DNA of 64,000 nucleotides. Origin: Owenia fusiformis (taxonomy: Eukaryota > Annelida > Polychaeta > Sabellida > Oweniidae). Positions 34,928 through 45,837 of this stretch are shown here, one piece after another. Position 1 is the first letter of the stretch. Each line of letters begins with the position of its first letter. The stretch lies in contig CAIIXF020000008.1 in NCBI GenBank assembly GCA_903813345.2, forward strand, positions 24,166,822-24,230,821. The letters run 5' to 3'. The notes under the pieces are model-generated. The model was given only the letters and a program-made list of their open reading frames with translations. It searched no databases and had not been told where the DNA came from. A program made the translations under genes and the position numbers.

Positions 34928-35360
34928 TGTTATGACTCAAGGGACAAGACACAATCATAAAAAACCATAACAGTTATTTACATACATAATTAATTATTAA
35001 CCCTGTACTGCCTGAACCTATGACCCTTCTTATGCACTATGGCATTGAATATTCATTTTACTTACCGTTGACCTAACATCTTAAACATTCATAAGGCACT
35101 GGCCATTTACAACATAATATATAAGGAACGGGAGCTGGTCTCTAGAGAGTTCTCGAGGTAGCAAGGCAGTACAGGGATCTAATCTGTATATTGATATCAC
35201 ATTAATTTACAACGAAATAAAGAGATAGAAATTATTTATTGATTTAAATCCTGAGTTGGTTGATAAGTATTTCGAGTAGGAAACAAGATTGTAATCACCA
35301 AAAAGTGATTACAACATTGGTGCCAAACAAGATTGTAATCACCAAAAAGTGATTACAACA
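34928..35360 (+). mobile_element. LTR remnant: one LTR plus primer-binding-site stub and LTR tail
   Basis: The insert begins TGTTATGACTC and ends ...GATTACAACA, the TG...CA borders of an LTR, and interrupts the DIRS RT frame. The LTR (34928-35316) has TATATAAGG at 35118 and AATAAA at 35216. It is followed by TTGGTGCCA (35317-35325), which looks like a tRNA primer-binding site starting TGG. Then the last 35 bp of the LTR repeat exactly (35326-35360). Flanks are CATA and CATC, consistent with a short target duplication carrying one change. So it is not a simple solo LTR. No internal coding part remains. Confidence 0.75.
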
Positions 35361-35480
35361 CATCCTAACCAGTATATTTGGCATGATCAAGTTAAATATG
35401 AAGATATAGTTACTGCCAAAAATTATCTAGAGCCAGGGGCATTCATGATTAGCTTTGACATCGTTAGTGGTTACCATCAG

Positions 35481-36342
35481 TAGAGAGATTTCGCACATAA
35501 GTGAAAGTACAACTTATACGTATACGTATAGTTTAAAGGGTCATGTCGAACTATTATATTTACTAAAATCAATTTTAAATTTTACTTAATGGAACATAAC
35601 TATTCCCGTTATAGAAAAGCTCCATCAACTAGAGACTATGAATGCACTGTCATCTGCACGTGTAGATTATGCACATTATAATTAAATGCTTGCTTCCATG
35701 TCCTTGTAGTTGTAGTGTATTATAAACACGATCCTTTAAAGGGAGTCATGATTCTTTAAAGTGAGTCATTCCATAAACAAGTTGATTATTTCAATGTTTT
35801 CATGATCAGTATAAGTTCAATGAACTTACAAAACGGTATATTTACGTAGATGATAACGTATACAGTTGGATCTCCGTATAAAGATTTGCCTACATGTGTG
35901 TGGAACAATTGACCGCAAGCATTTTTTAAATTAATTGGCTGAGTGGGAACAGTATCCAATCAAATACTTTAACCATCAATTTGAAACACCAATCAAACCA
36001 GTAGGTTCTAGCAATTCCTGGAAACGACCCATTCAGTAGCTCAACATATGACATACAGGGTGTTTCATAATGAGCATCTCCAAAAAGTCAATTTGAGAAG
36101 AGATTGGTCAATAACATATGTACTATATATTAGCCTATTTTATTCTAGATAAACACATTTGGATCAACTAAACATGCTACAATTCAAGAAAGTACAAATG
36201 GCATCCCTTTGACCTGTATTTATTACAGTCCGAGAAGATCTTTCCTGACGAAAAGCTCACATTATGAAACACCTTGTACGTTTACCTATAAGTATAAGTA
36301 TACGTTATAAGTTGTACTTTCACAAGGTGCGAAATCTCTCTA
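35481..36342. mobile_element. 858 bp TA-flanked element with ~45 bp termini, complete copy
   Basis: Both ends read GAGAGATTTCGCAC inward, followed by GTGAAAGTACAACTTAT. TA lies at 35481-35482 and 36341-36342. Deleting the element and one TA rejoins the DIRS RT reading frame between GYHQ and DIYPPHRRF without a shift, so the boundaries are certain. A smaller TA/CAGGGTGTTTCATAATG inverted pair lies inside (about 36056-36279). A truncated copy is at 7999-8493 in reverse. No transposase is encoded. Confidence 0.92.
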
Positions 36343-37919
36343 TTGTGATATTTATCCACCTCATCGTAGATTCTTAGGTTTCTCGTGGAATTTTTAGGGA
36401 ACTGACGGTAGAGAAGTTACGCAGCGAGAGAGCAAGGTCGATCTCGATGTGAAAAACAAGGTCAGGAAGTATTTCGTTTTCAACGTTTTACCATTTGGCA
36501 TTAAAACAGGAGGGCTAGTTTTTACAAAGTTATTCAGGTGTTTGATAGCTCATTGGAGATCGTTGGGACTACAGGTCGTAGCCTATTTAGATGACTCGAT
36601 TTGCATCAGTAAAAGTCTACCTGACGCTTTAAATGCCATGGAACAAATGATGACAGATTTTTCAAAATCAGGTTTTGTTGTTAACCAACAAAAGTCAAAA
36701 GTGATACCTACAAACAAATTAGTCTGGCTCGGTTTCGAATTTGATACATTGGGTTGCAGTATCTATGTGCCTAAAACAAAGTTGCAGAATTTGACTGAAA
36801 AAATACAAAACGTTTTACGTTGTCGTTTCCATGTCACATTTCGATTCATTGCACAAATACTGTAGTTGGTTCAATCATTTCTTTGAAGCCGGGCATGGGA
36901 GACATTTGTCAATTGATGTCAAGATATTTGAACAGAAAATTGATGGAGGTGAAATGTTGGGACTCATATACGGCACTGTCAAACACTGAGGTGAAAGAAT
37001 TGGTATTTTGGCAAAGTGAGTGTGAAGCATTCAACGGGGTTTCATTTGTTGAAGCTGCAGTTCCCGAAAAACTGGTGTATTCTGACGCGTCAGACAGTGC
37101 ATGTGCAGGTTATATTGTCAATTTTAACGGTGAATCATGTCGTGAAAATTGGTCACAAGCAGAAAACGTTAAAAGTTCGACTTGGAGAGAGTTAAAAGCT
37201 GTACAAGTGGTCATGCAATCTTATTTAGCTCATCTTAAGAACTCAGCTGTTTTATGGTTGTCAGATAATAAAAATGTGGGTAGCATCATTTGCAAAGGTA
37301 GTATGAAATCTGATCTACAGGAATTAGCGGTTTCCATTTTCCAAATGAGACGAGAAAATTGCATTGATTTGAGAGTCCAGTGGGTGCCCAGAGAACAAAA
37401 TGTTTTGGCTGATTCAATGAGTAAAGAAGTCGATTCAGACGATTGGAGGGTCAAACAAAAGTTGTTCAACTTTCTGAATAAAAGATACGGTCCACATTCC
37501 TTTGATAGGTTTGCTGCGTCTGACAACGCTCTTGTTGACAAGTTTAACTATTTATTTGAGCCTACTTTTATTATGAGCCTACGTCTTCTGGTGTCGATGC
37601 ATTCAATTTTGACTGGGGAAAAGATAACAATTGGCTAGTACCGCCTGTGCATTTGATCGGAAAAACTGTTAAACACGTTGTGAAATGCCAAGCTTTGGGA
37701 ACCTTGGTAGTTCCCAAATGGCCGTCATCTTATTTTTGGCCTTTGATTTGTGTCAATGGTAGTTACAAACACTTTGTTGTAGATGTCTTAGAATACGCTC
37801 ATTCTACAAAAGTCATTGAAAAGGGCAATTTTGAGAACACGATATTTGGTACTGAAAAGCTGAAATCACACATGTTAGTAATTCGTTTGAACGGGAAAAT
37901 ATGTAGTTAGATTTTTGTA

Positions 37920-38520
37920 CACAAGAGCACATCGTATTGTACAGGTAAACACATCGTGATGTAAACTTTAGCACATCGTATTGTGTATGTTAGCGCATTG
38001 TAATGCGCAGGGTAGCACATCGTATAATGCAGAGCAGCACATCGTATTGTGCAGGGTAGAACATCGTATTGTGCAGACAGCACCCCGTGAGGTGCGTGTT
38101 AGCACATCGTATTGTACAGGGTAGCACATCGTATTGTGCAGGAAGCACCCCGTGAAGTGCATGTTAGCACATCGTATTGTGCAGGTTAGCACATAGTATT
38201 GTGCAGGAAGCACCTCGTGTGGTGCATGCTAGCACATCGTATTGTGCAGGGTAGCACATAGCATTGTGCAGAAAGCACCCCGTGTGGAGCATGTTAGCAC
38301 ATCGTATTGTGCATGCTAGCACATCGTATTGTGCAGGGTAGCACATAGCATTGTGCAGAAAGCACCCCGTGTGGAGCATGTTAGCACATTGTATTGTGCA
38401 GGTAAGCACATCTTATTGTGCAGGGTAACACATTGTATTGTGTAGGATAACACATCGTAATGTGCAGGTTATCACATCTGTTGTGCAAGAGGCATCCTGT
38501 GGGTCGCAAGTAAGTACGTT
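37920..38520. repeat. 22 bp minisatellite inside the DIRS element
   Basis: About 27 copies of AGCACATCGTATTGTGCAGG with variants such as AGCACCCCGTGTGGTGCATG. Each unit is itself a weak palindrome (GCACA...TGTGC). Higher-order blocks of about 66-110 bp recur. It sits between the polymerase and recombinase frames. The minus-strand frames through it (37968-38213 and 38164-38409) are repeat translations. Confidence 0.9.
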
Positions 38521-38841
38521 GCATCGTGAATTTTTTATTTAACACATAAGTGCATGTTAGTATATCGTATTTTGCAAGACAATAATGTGAAGTTTAATAC
38601 ATATTATGAGAACACATATAGTATAAATGTTCGGCCAACCTGATTTTGCTGCACAAATTACACGTAGTATATTAAAATATTTACTTGTATGACGTATATT
38701 TTCATTAAAAAATTACAGAAAGTGTTGTCGCTACATTCGTATATATTAGATTTAACATATTTGATTAAAATGTTATGGTTTTTAGACCCCGAAGCGGACA
38801 CTTGGATGCCAGTGTTTGAATCCAGTTATTTGTAGGTTTGG

Positions 38842-40783
38842 ATGAAGAAGGCACCATTGGTGATGACCGGGCGTACATTCTATTTTGTTTTGTATTTTAA
38901 ATACTGTATTATATTCTTAAATGGTTCTGGATGTACTTCCAGGCTGATAGAACATGGTACGAGAAACATTGGCGCAGTATCAGATTCAAGCTTAAAAGCT
39001 TTGTCGCATGGAGTGATTACAACCATAGTTAAGTGTAGCAAAGCAGACAATACGATCAAGAAGTATTCCTTTTATTTCAAGAAATGGCAGGACTGGGCTT
39101 CGCAATATAAAGAAATAACTACGTTACCAGCAGAGCCAAAATACATTGCTATGTTTTTATTATTCCTCAAAGAAGAGAACTCATCTTACAGCGTTTTATC
39201 AGCTAACAAAGCTGCTATAAGTTGGGCACACAGTAGTGCTGGTTTTTCAAATCCCTGTGATTCTCCATTAGTCAACAATATCTTAGAAGCGTCTAAAAGG
39301 ACACAGTGCAAACCAACTTGTAAAAAGGAGCCAATAACTCCTGAAATGCTATCTCTTATGGTTTCATCTTTGGATCACACAACTTCCTTGAAATCTCTTA
39401 GAGACGTGACTTTGTGTATTCTTGGTTTTGCAGCATTTTTGAGATACGACGAACTTTCTACAATAACATACGGTGACATTTGTTTTTACAGTGATCATTT
39501 CAGCATCAACATTGCTACTTCAAAAACTGATAAATACAGGGATGGTGCTACCGTCGTTGTTGCTAAAACAAGCACACCTACATGCCCATATACATTGTTT
39601 AAAAGGTATATTGATATGCTCAACATAAATGTAAAACTTGCAAAGACAGACTACGTTTTTCATGGTTTAACTTTTAAAAAAGGTGTATTCGTCTCTAGAC
39701 ATTGTAAGAAAAAGTTGTCATAAACCAGAGTGAGGGAGATTGTTAAAGATTGTTTGAGCAAAATTGGTTTGAATCCAAAGTCATTTGGTGTGCATTCGCT
39801 TAGATCCGGCGGAGCAAGCGCCGCTGCAAACCATTCGGTTTCTGACAGAAACTTTAAAGTCCCCATCTAAAATTTAAACCACTTTGGCTTATATTGTAGT
39901 CTTACCCAATATTATCAAAGTGTGATATGTGAAACTTTTTTTTTAATTTCAAAAAGTGGTTTTTGATAGACTTTTTGTTCCAAAATTTGTGAATTTATTT
40001 AAAACTAACTTTTAGAGGTCATACATATCTTTTAATTAGCAACAACTCATACCAATGCATAGTATTCATCCTCACATGTTTTTTGCCGAGAAAATTAAGA
40101 AAATCTGTTCATAAATAAGCGAGAAATGAACTTATCAGTGCATGAAAATGGTTCCGAGAAAAATGCATTTAAAAATTCTAGTCCTCATAGACACCAATGG
40201 TACAATGATATCTAAAACATAATATATTCTTCCTTTTAACCTGGTTAGACAATCAACATTGGTATATTATTGAAGTCTAGCATAATAAGAAAAGATTGAC
40301 ATCGAAAAAAAAATTTCAATTTTTTTCAAAAGGTTTTTGGTACCTTAGTGACATCACTAATGGTGCAAAATATTTTTGATATGCTAAAACATTGAAGTGG
40401 CCCATTAAATATGGCATTTTATTATTGAAATAGTGTGTCCTTTGATCAATCTTTGCATTGGTGTTAAAAAGATAATCTTTTTCGAAATGCTTTAAGAAAT
40501 ATTGATGATTAAAAAATTTCAACTTTTTTTGAAAAATGGCGGGAAATTTGAATATTTGAGAAATGAAATGCTCACAACCTTTTTTTCAAAAAAAAATTTT
40601 CTTTCAAAAATCTCTAGAATAACTTTTTAAGTCATGTAAATGAATGATAAAAAAATATTTTCAAACTTTAGACGGGGACTTTAAGAGACACGTGGCCGTT
40701 GGCTTAGTGAATCTTCTAAAGATGGCTATGTCAAAGACAGTTTGAGTGATAGGTTAAGTGTTAAAAAGAATCTTGGAATCTAA
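38842..40783 (+). pseudogene. DIRS tyrosine recombinase, with nonsense codon and TTAA insertion
   Basis: The N-terminal SAM-like region runs from about 38960 (SKADNTIKKYSFYFKKWQ, 39037) and the catalytic domain from about 39330. Catalytic landmarks: Arg in AAFLRYDEL (about 39430), HSLRSGG (39795-39815) and the nucleophile Tyr in SSKDGYVKDS (about 40712), ending NLGI and TAA at 40781. A TAA at 39721-39723 interrupts the frame where a sense codon is expected. Then the 39858-40680 element separates the HxxR box from the Tyr, and one extra base shifts the last segment. Intact, it would integrate a circular cDNA by site-specific recombination. Confidence 0.85.
39854..40684. mobile_element. TTAA-flanked element, 823 bp
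   Basis: The termini are AGTCCCCATCTAAAATTT at 39858 and the reverse complement of AGTCCCCGTCTAAAGTTT at 40680, with TTAA at 39854-39857 and 40681-40684. Removing it and one TTAA restores the recombinase sequence between VSDRNF and the RW...ES segment. A TTAA duplication is characteristic of piggyBac-type transposition, but the termini are not classic piggyBac. The interior is AT-rich with no transposase. Confidence 0.85.
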
Positions 40784-40922
40784 TATATTATTTTGTTCTT
40801 GTGTAAGTTTTTTAAAATCCACATTCAATGCCCGTTCTTTAGTTTTCTGAGTGCCAAGCGCTCTCATTTCTTGAAACTGAAGAAATGTGCGTTGTGTCTT
40901 ATGATATAGAGTGATGAGTATA

Positions 40923-41800
40923 GAATGATATATCATTGTAAAAAGGAGACACGTGGCTTTATGGTGCATTGAATGAAATCAATGCTGTTATCACTGGTTT
41001 TGTGCTTTTTCGAGATAACAATCTGTTGTGTGTTTTTTGATACGCATTGTATAATAAACATTTGAAAATATAAGGTTTTATTGGTAAACTTTTAAGTTAA
41101 AAATGGTACGTTGCGTATCAAAGAAAACGCAACAGATTGTTATCTCGGAAAAGCACAAAACCAGTGAAAACAGCATTGATTTCATTCAATGCACGATAAA
41201 GCCATTTGTCTCCTCTTTACAATGATATATCATTCATTGATATTTGGTGATGGTTGGGCGAGTAATCATTCCAATCGCAAAGTGGGCCAAAATTAGCTTT
41301 GTACCAAGTTATAAACATCGCAAAAGTCAGTGTACGGAGCCCGATGCAATATTGGAAGAAAACATAAAACCAATGCTGACTGCATCCTTTTCATTCAATG
41401 TACCAAAAAGCCAAATTACTCCTCTTTGCAATGGAATATCATTCATGGAGTCATGGCTGACCAAATAATCCTTAATTTTGCTAAGTCGGGCAAAATTCAG
41501 CTCGGACTCAAGTTTCAAACATTGCAAAAGTCAGTACAAGGGGCATAGGGGCTATTGGAAGAAGGTGAGACAGGTGTGGCATAGACAGTTAAGTGTTCAA
41601 ACTCATACTCTTGCAAGAATACATCCTATACCCCTCCAAATTGCCACCACTTCCTTGCACATAAAGATGCGCTCATCTGTCCACGTCGTGCATGGTTCAG
41701 CCCTGAGTCATCTGTGGGTTAAAGCAGAGAAAAGCAGCCCATGGGCAATTCTTTCTCGAGGTTTTGCAAAATCTGGTGAAGGAATTGTAGGGGAACATGG
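40923..41800. repeat. Modular foldback family: rest of the left arm, centre and right arm
   Basis: 40923-41035 continues module B in reverse after the DIRS insertion. The centre is 41045-41105. Then module B (41110-41335), module C (41336-41545) and the end block (TACCCCTCCAAATTGCCACC, 41629) follow forward. The 74-, 72- and 112-codon frames here are not genes. Confidence 0.75.
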
Positions 41801-42429
41801 GGCAAAACGGCCATAGTAAGGAACCCTTTTTTGAACGCCTCTAGAATAGAATTAAGTAATTGGTTTAAAATAAGATATATTGTTTGTTAAAGTGTATATA
41901 CAGAGGTTCTCAAAGTACTCGTTAATTAGTTCTAGGACGTAAAATATAAGCATGGGCGTTTGACAACTTAAAATTTAATTTGTTATAAGCACGGGGTAAA
42001 AGGGCCACCCCCGGGGCAAAAAGGCCACCCCTATTGTTTCACAAATTTCAAGCACTGTATTTCAGGCCTCCTAGACTTCCAACAACGCGAACATCAGTTT
42101 TGATACCGCGAACTACGTTCCTTGCACTCGAACCACGATTCTTACACCGCGAACGTGAAATCTCTGACCGCGCACCACCATTTCCTTGTTTCCGAACATA
42201 TTTCTTGAACCTCGCACAGAGATCCATTACCGCGAACAATTTGTACATAATACATCCGGGTGTTTGGGATTCCAAGTTATATGCCAATATGTAGTGGTGT
42301 GTGATAGCTGTGGTGGACCAGAAATTGTCCCCGACGTCCATTTTTGTAACGGTCAAAGATTAGACAGATAAATTACTCTTAGCCCTTACCATAAAAGTGG
42401 TCAATTGTTATTTTCCTGTATGTAAAATG
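41801..42429. other. No supported gene; recurring short words
   Basis: GGGGCAAAA(A/C)GGCCA words occur at 41802 and 42017, and GGGGTAAAAGGGCCACCCC at 41996. CCGCGAAC-type words recur at 42083-42240. An open frame at 42186-42371 contains CDSCGG, but two cysteines are not enough to call a zinc finger. Confidence 0.4.
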
Positions 42430-42439
42430 TTAATCATAC

Positions 42440-44663
42440 AAGCTCTAAGTGGGGGGGGGGGGCAGCATTTTAAAGTTAAGTTTCTATCTAAACCTTTTAC
42501 AGGGATAGGAGCTACATATATAAGTGTAAATAGTTTAAATTTTGATAATCAATTCTATAAAACTACTATGGAGCAAAAAGACTCGTTGGAAAATGCTTGT
42601 CAAAATGATACTTCGTCAGATGAGGCCATATTGTTGAGTGAAGTTAGTTTGGCCATAAATGCATTGAAAAATTTCAAAACTGTAGGATATGATTTAATTC
42701 CCAATGAAGTATTGAAATATGAAGTAATAAAAAGGGCACTTTATGTATTTTTCAATAAGTGTTTTGATTTCAGCATTATCCCTAGCGTGTGGTTAAAAGC
42801 TATTGTATTCCCTATTCCTAAAGGAGGTGACAAAGATCCACGTATACCTCTTAATTATAGAGGAATAAGTATGCTTTCATGTATCTATAAGCTGTATAGC
42901 AATATTATCAATAAACGACTTGTTATGTTTTGTGAGGATAACGCTTTACTTGAGGATTCCCAGAATGGTTTTAGAGCCAATAGATCCTGTATTGACCATA
43001 TATTTTCATTAGACAGCATTATACGTAACAAAGTAGAAAAGAATGGAAATATTTTTGCTTGTTTTATTGACCTAGAGAAAGCATATGATTATTTAAACAG
43101 GGATTTGCTACTTTTTCAGCTGTTAAACAATGGTGTTAAAGGTAAAATGTATAAAGCTATTAAGGGATTTTTTATAGGGACCCAGTCTGCTATAAAAGTT
43201 AATAATTTTATGACCAGTTGGTTTCCTACAGAGTCTGGTTTGAGACAAGGAGATACAATTTCTCCAATATCATTTTCAATATACATAAATACACTTTTAA
43301 AAGAATTAAACTCAAGACCATATGGTGTGAAGATTGAAGATTCTAAAGTGTCAGTTTTAGCATATCCTGATGATTTAGTCCTGTTAGCAGAAAGTGAAGA
43401 GAGTTTACAGAAGCTATTAGATATTGTGAATAAATGGGGTTTTAAATGGCGTGTCAAGGTTAACATTTCAAAAACTAATATTGTGCATTTTAGAAAATTA
43501 AAAACAAAAAGAACTAATTTTGATTTTAAGCTAGGTGATATAAGTGTTAATATGATCGATCAATACAGATACCTTGGTGTTATATTTAATGAAAATTGTA
43601 AGTTTGAAGAAGCTGTAAAAATGCTATCTGACTCAGCAGGTAGAGCTCTAGGTGCTCTAATTAATAAGTGCAAGTTTAATAGAGACATAGGATTTAATAC
43701 TTTTACAAAATTATTTCAAGCTTGTGTATTGCCAGTGCTACATTATGGAGTCGGAGTATGGGGAGCACATGATTATTTAAAATATTGTAATTTAATTTAT
43801 GATAGAGCACAAAGGTATTATGCAGGAGTACACAAATTTGTGCCTTTACATGCTTTGCATGGAGATTTTGGGTGGACACCTTTAATTTTAGAACAGCAAA
43901 TTGAATTAGTTCGATTATTTAACCGCCTATCATGGCTGGAAGATGGGAGACTGATAAAGAAAATATTTTTATGGGACATTAAATGTAAGAGTAAATGGTC
44001 TCAAACTGTAAAAAGCATTTTAGAGAAATGTAATCTTACTGAACATTTCAATGATATGACATATTGTGATAGAAAAATTGTGCTAAAAAAATCGTATGGA
44101 TGATTATAAAAATAGATGGCCAGATATGGTTAGTTCAAAACCAAAGTTAAGGACTTATGCAACTTTTAAAAATAATTATGAAACTGAAAAGTATTTGACA
44201 TTGAATTTAAGTAAATATGAACGGTCACTTTTAGCACAATTGCGTATGGGTATTTTACCATTAAGAATAGAAACGGGTCGTTTTAAGAATGAAAAACTAG
44301 AAGAAAGATTATGCTGTTTATGTGAACAAAATTGTGTGGAAGATGAGATACATTTTGTGTTTCATTGCAATTTTTATAATGAAATTAGACAGAGGTATTT
44401 TATTGATAACAATTTTAAATGTATTGACACAAATGTAGAAAAGTTAAAGTACCTGTTTGAGAAAATGACAAGACAATTTGCTCATTTTGTAAGGGAGTGC
44501 TTTGTCAAAAGACGTAACCATATGTATGACACAGATTGATATTTATTTCACTAATTGTATAATTTAAAATGTTTAAACTTGTTAAGTGGTTGATAAGCCC
44601 AGGTGGGCTGGGTTGATTTGTGTAACCTACCACTATAAAGAACAATAAACTTATCTTATATAT
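42440..44663 (+). mobile_element. 5'-truncated LINE, plus strand
   Basis: It begins near a run of G at 42451-42460 and continues through the RT and C-terminal domain to a 3' UTR ending AATAAACTTATCTTATATA near 44663. The 3' UTR has a hairpin AGCCCAGGTGGGCTGGG (44598-44614). The endonuclease and 5' part are missing. The protein organisation resembles the LINE at 11-16 kb (GDxGW-PP motif and EDEIHF Cys/His end), but the sequence is clearly a different family. Confidence 0.8.
42490..44539 (+). pseudogene. LINE reverse transcriptase with YPDD active site and one frameshift
   Basis: RT blocks are present: PIPKGGDKDP, NYRGISMLS, QNGFRANRSC, FIDLEKAYD, SGLRQGDTISP, then AYPDDLVLL (43359-43385), where the usual YADD Ala is Pro. 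YRYLGVIF and HGDFGWTPL follow. Near 44092 an extra base shifts the frame. The second frame (44096-44539) carries LLAQLRMGILPL, ETGRFKNEKLEERLCCLC and VEDEIHFVFHC, a C-terminal Cys/His cluster. With a changed catalytic loop, no endonuclease and a frameshift it cannot be active. Cys/His end and EN-type parentage are family inference. Confidence 0.85.
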
Positions 44664-45835
44664 AGCACAAGTATACTGGAAAACCAGGAGAATTGTACAT
44701 AGGATAAAACATTTATTATGATGCTATCATCACCTCCAATGGACATTAATGGAAAATCTATCACTAATTTTACCATACGTGTTGTCTTTAGGATAAAATT
44801 GCGCGATCTTACATCATCTTAGTTGTTAAAGTTAACCATATCGTAAGAAATGAATACGATTTGGGGAAGTGCGAACATCATAGATTTACTAATAACGATT
44901 TTACAAATGGGGGAGGGGGTTTTTGAACCCCTTGGAAGTTCGTGTGATGTTTTACCGTGGATTTGTAGAGTAATTCAAAACGATTCTAAATTATTACCGT
45001 AGCTTACAGATTTTCGTGGGAGCGAGAAAAAAAGATATGACACTGCTATTGTAAAAATGGAATCTAGAAGATGGCGCAAAGGGGACATGCCATTAAGAGG
45101 CCATTCTCTGACTTAGTCATTTTTTCAAAAGTGTGAAAATAAAAAAAATCATGAAACGTTCTTAAAATATTCTGAATAACAAGTTGAATATCTATATTTA
45201 ATGATGGCACAAGCAAAAGTCTGAAAATTAACATGAAATGAAGGCTTTTGACAGATGCAAAAGATGATAGATTTGTGATGAAGAAATAGAGGTTTTTGCA
45301 GTAACAACACAATTACCTCGAAGTTATCCGTTATGAGAGGCTGAGGACTAAACTTGACATAATTTTCAATCTCAGATTATCAGTAGTATCTAACTAAAGC
45401 TGGTCAGCCACTCAAAATGTATATGGAGCCCATAAGATTCATTTTTCTCAATTGAAGTCACTATTTCTGTTTTTAGCTTTAGAGGATAGGAGGTACATGA
45501 ACATGCTAAGTTTACCTAGATCACAAGCCTTACCACAAATATAAAGTATATAGGAATAGAGTTGATATGTGTGAAAACCTTAAACTTCCCATTTTATTGG
45601 GGATGGAACTTGTGGACCATGTGTATTTCTAACTTCTTCACATGTGCATGGATCTAAAATTGTGGCAGCCATCTTGGATTTGTCATTTTATGTGGACATG
45701 GTTTTGGTTGTGCTGAATTTGTTTCAAAATAACATTTCTTGTATACCTTCGAAAAGTGAGATAGGAATTTGAAATTAAATACAGATAGTATACTTGACAT
45801 TTAATGCAGTACACAGTAATACAATTCATTCTTAC
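44664..45835. other. No gene seen
   Basis: An 82-codon minus frame (45064-45312) has no recognisable domain. There is a short G-run at 44908 and no repeat that I can match elsewhere. Confidence 0.45.
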
Positions 45836-45837
45836 CC

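Larger units (their letters stand above)
34753..37915 (+). pseudogene. DIRS reverse transcriptase-RNase H, interrupted and frameshifted
   Basis: Pieces in order: RT N-terminus to RLVLDLRH (34753-34926); the LTR remnant; WHDQVKYEDIVTAK to FDIVSGYHQ (35370-35480), with the first catalytic Asp; the TA element; then YPPHRRFLGFSW, VLPFGIKTGG and the YLDD active site (36346-36840). A stop lies in the stretch near 36396. A shift near 36845 leads into RNase H: YSDASDSACAGY, STWRELKAV, LSDNKNVGS and QWVPREQNVLADSMSK (37076-37420). A further shift near 37565 leads to NNWLVPPVHLIG and GTLVVPKWPSSYFWPL (37625-37740), the usual C-terminal extension of DIRS polymerases. In an intact copy this would copy the RNA into DNA. 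Confidence 0.85.
34216..40922 (+). mobile_element. DIRS-group (tyrosine recombinase) retrotransposon with three nested insertions
   Basis: The order is gag-like zinc knuckle, reverse transcriptase, RNase H, then tyrosine recombinase: the DIRS/Ngaro layout, with no LTR integrase of the DDE type. The ends are set by the foldback repeat it interrupts: left flank ...CAATGAAT (to 34215), right flank GAATGATATATC (from 40923), compared with uninterrupted CAATGAATGATATATC near 32540. Only an AAT/GAAT overlap is shared, which fits recombinase-mediated insertion. Inside are an LTR remnant (34928-35360), a TA element (35483-36340), a 22 bp minisatellite (37920-38520) and a TTAA element (39858-40680). 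Frameshifts and a nonsense codon make it inactive. Confidence 0.85.

Noticed and set aside
37920-38520. CRISPR-like look of regularly spaced repeats.
   Set aside because: Units are contiguous 22 bp variants with no unique spacers, in animal DNA, inside a retrotransposon.
42048-42371. Cysteine-containing frame (CDSCGG...) suggesting a zinc finger.
   Set aside because: Too few ligands, no domain pattern, and overlapping frames on both strands are equally open.
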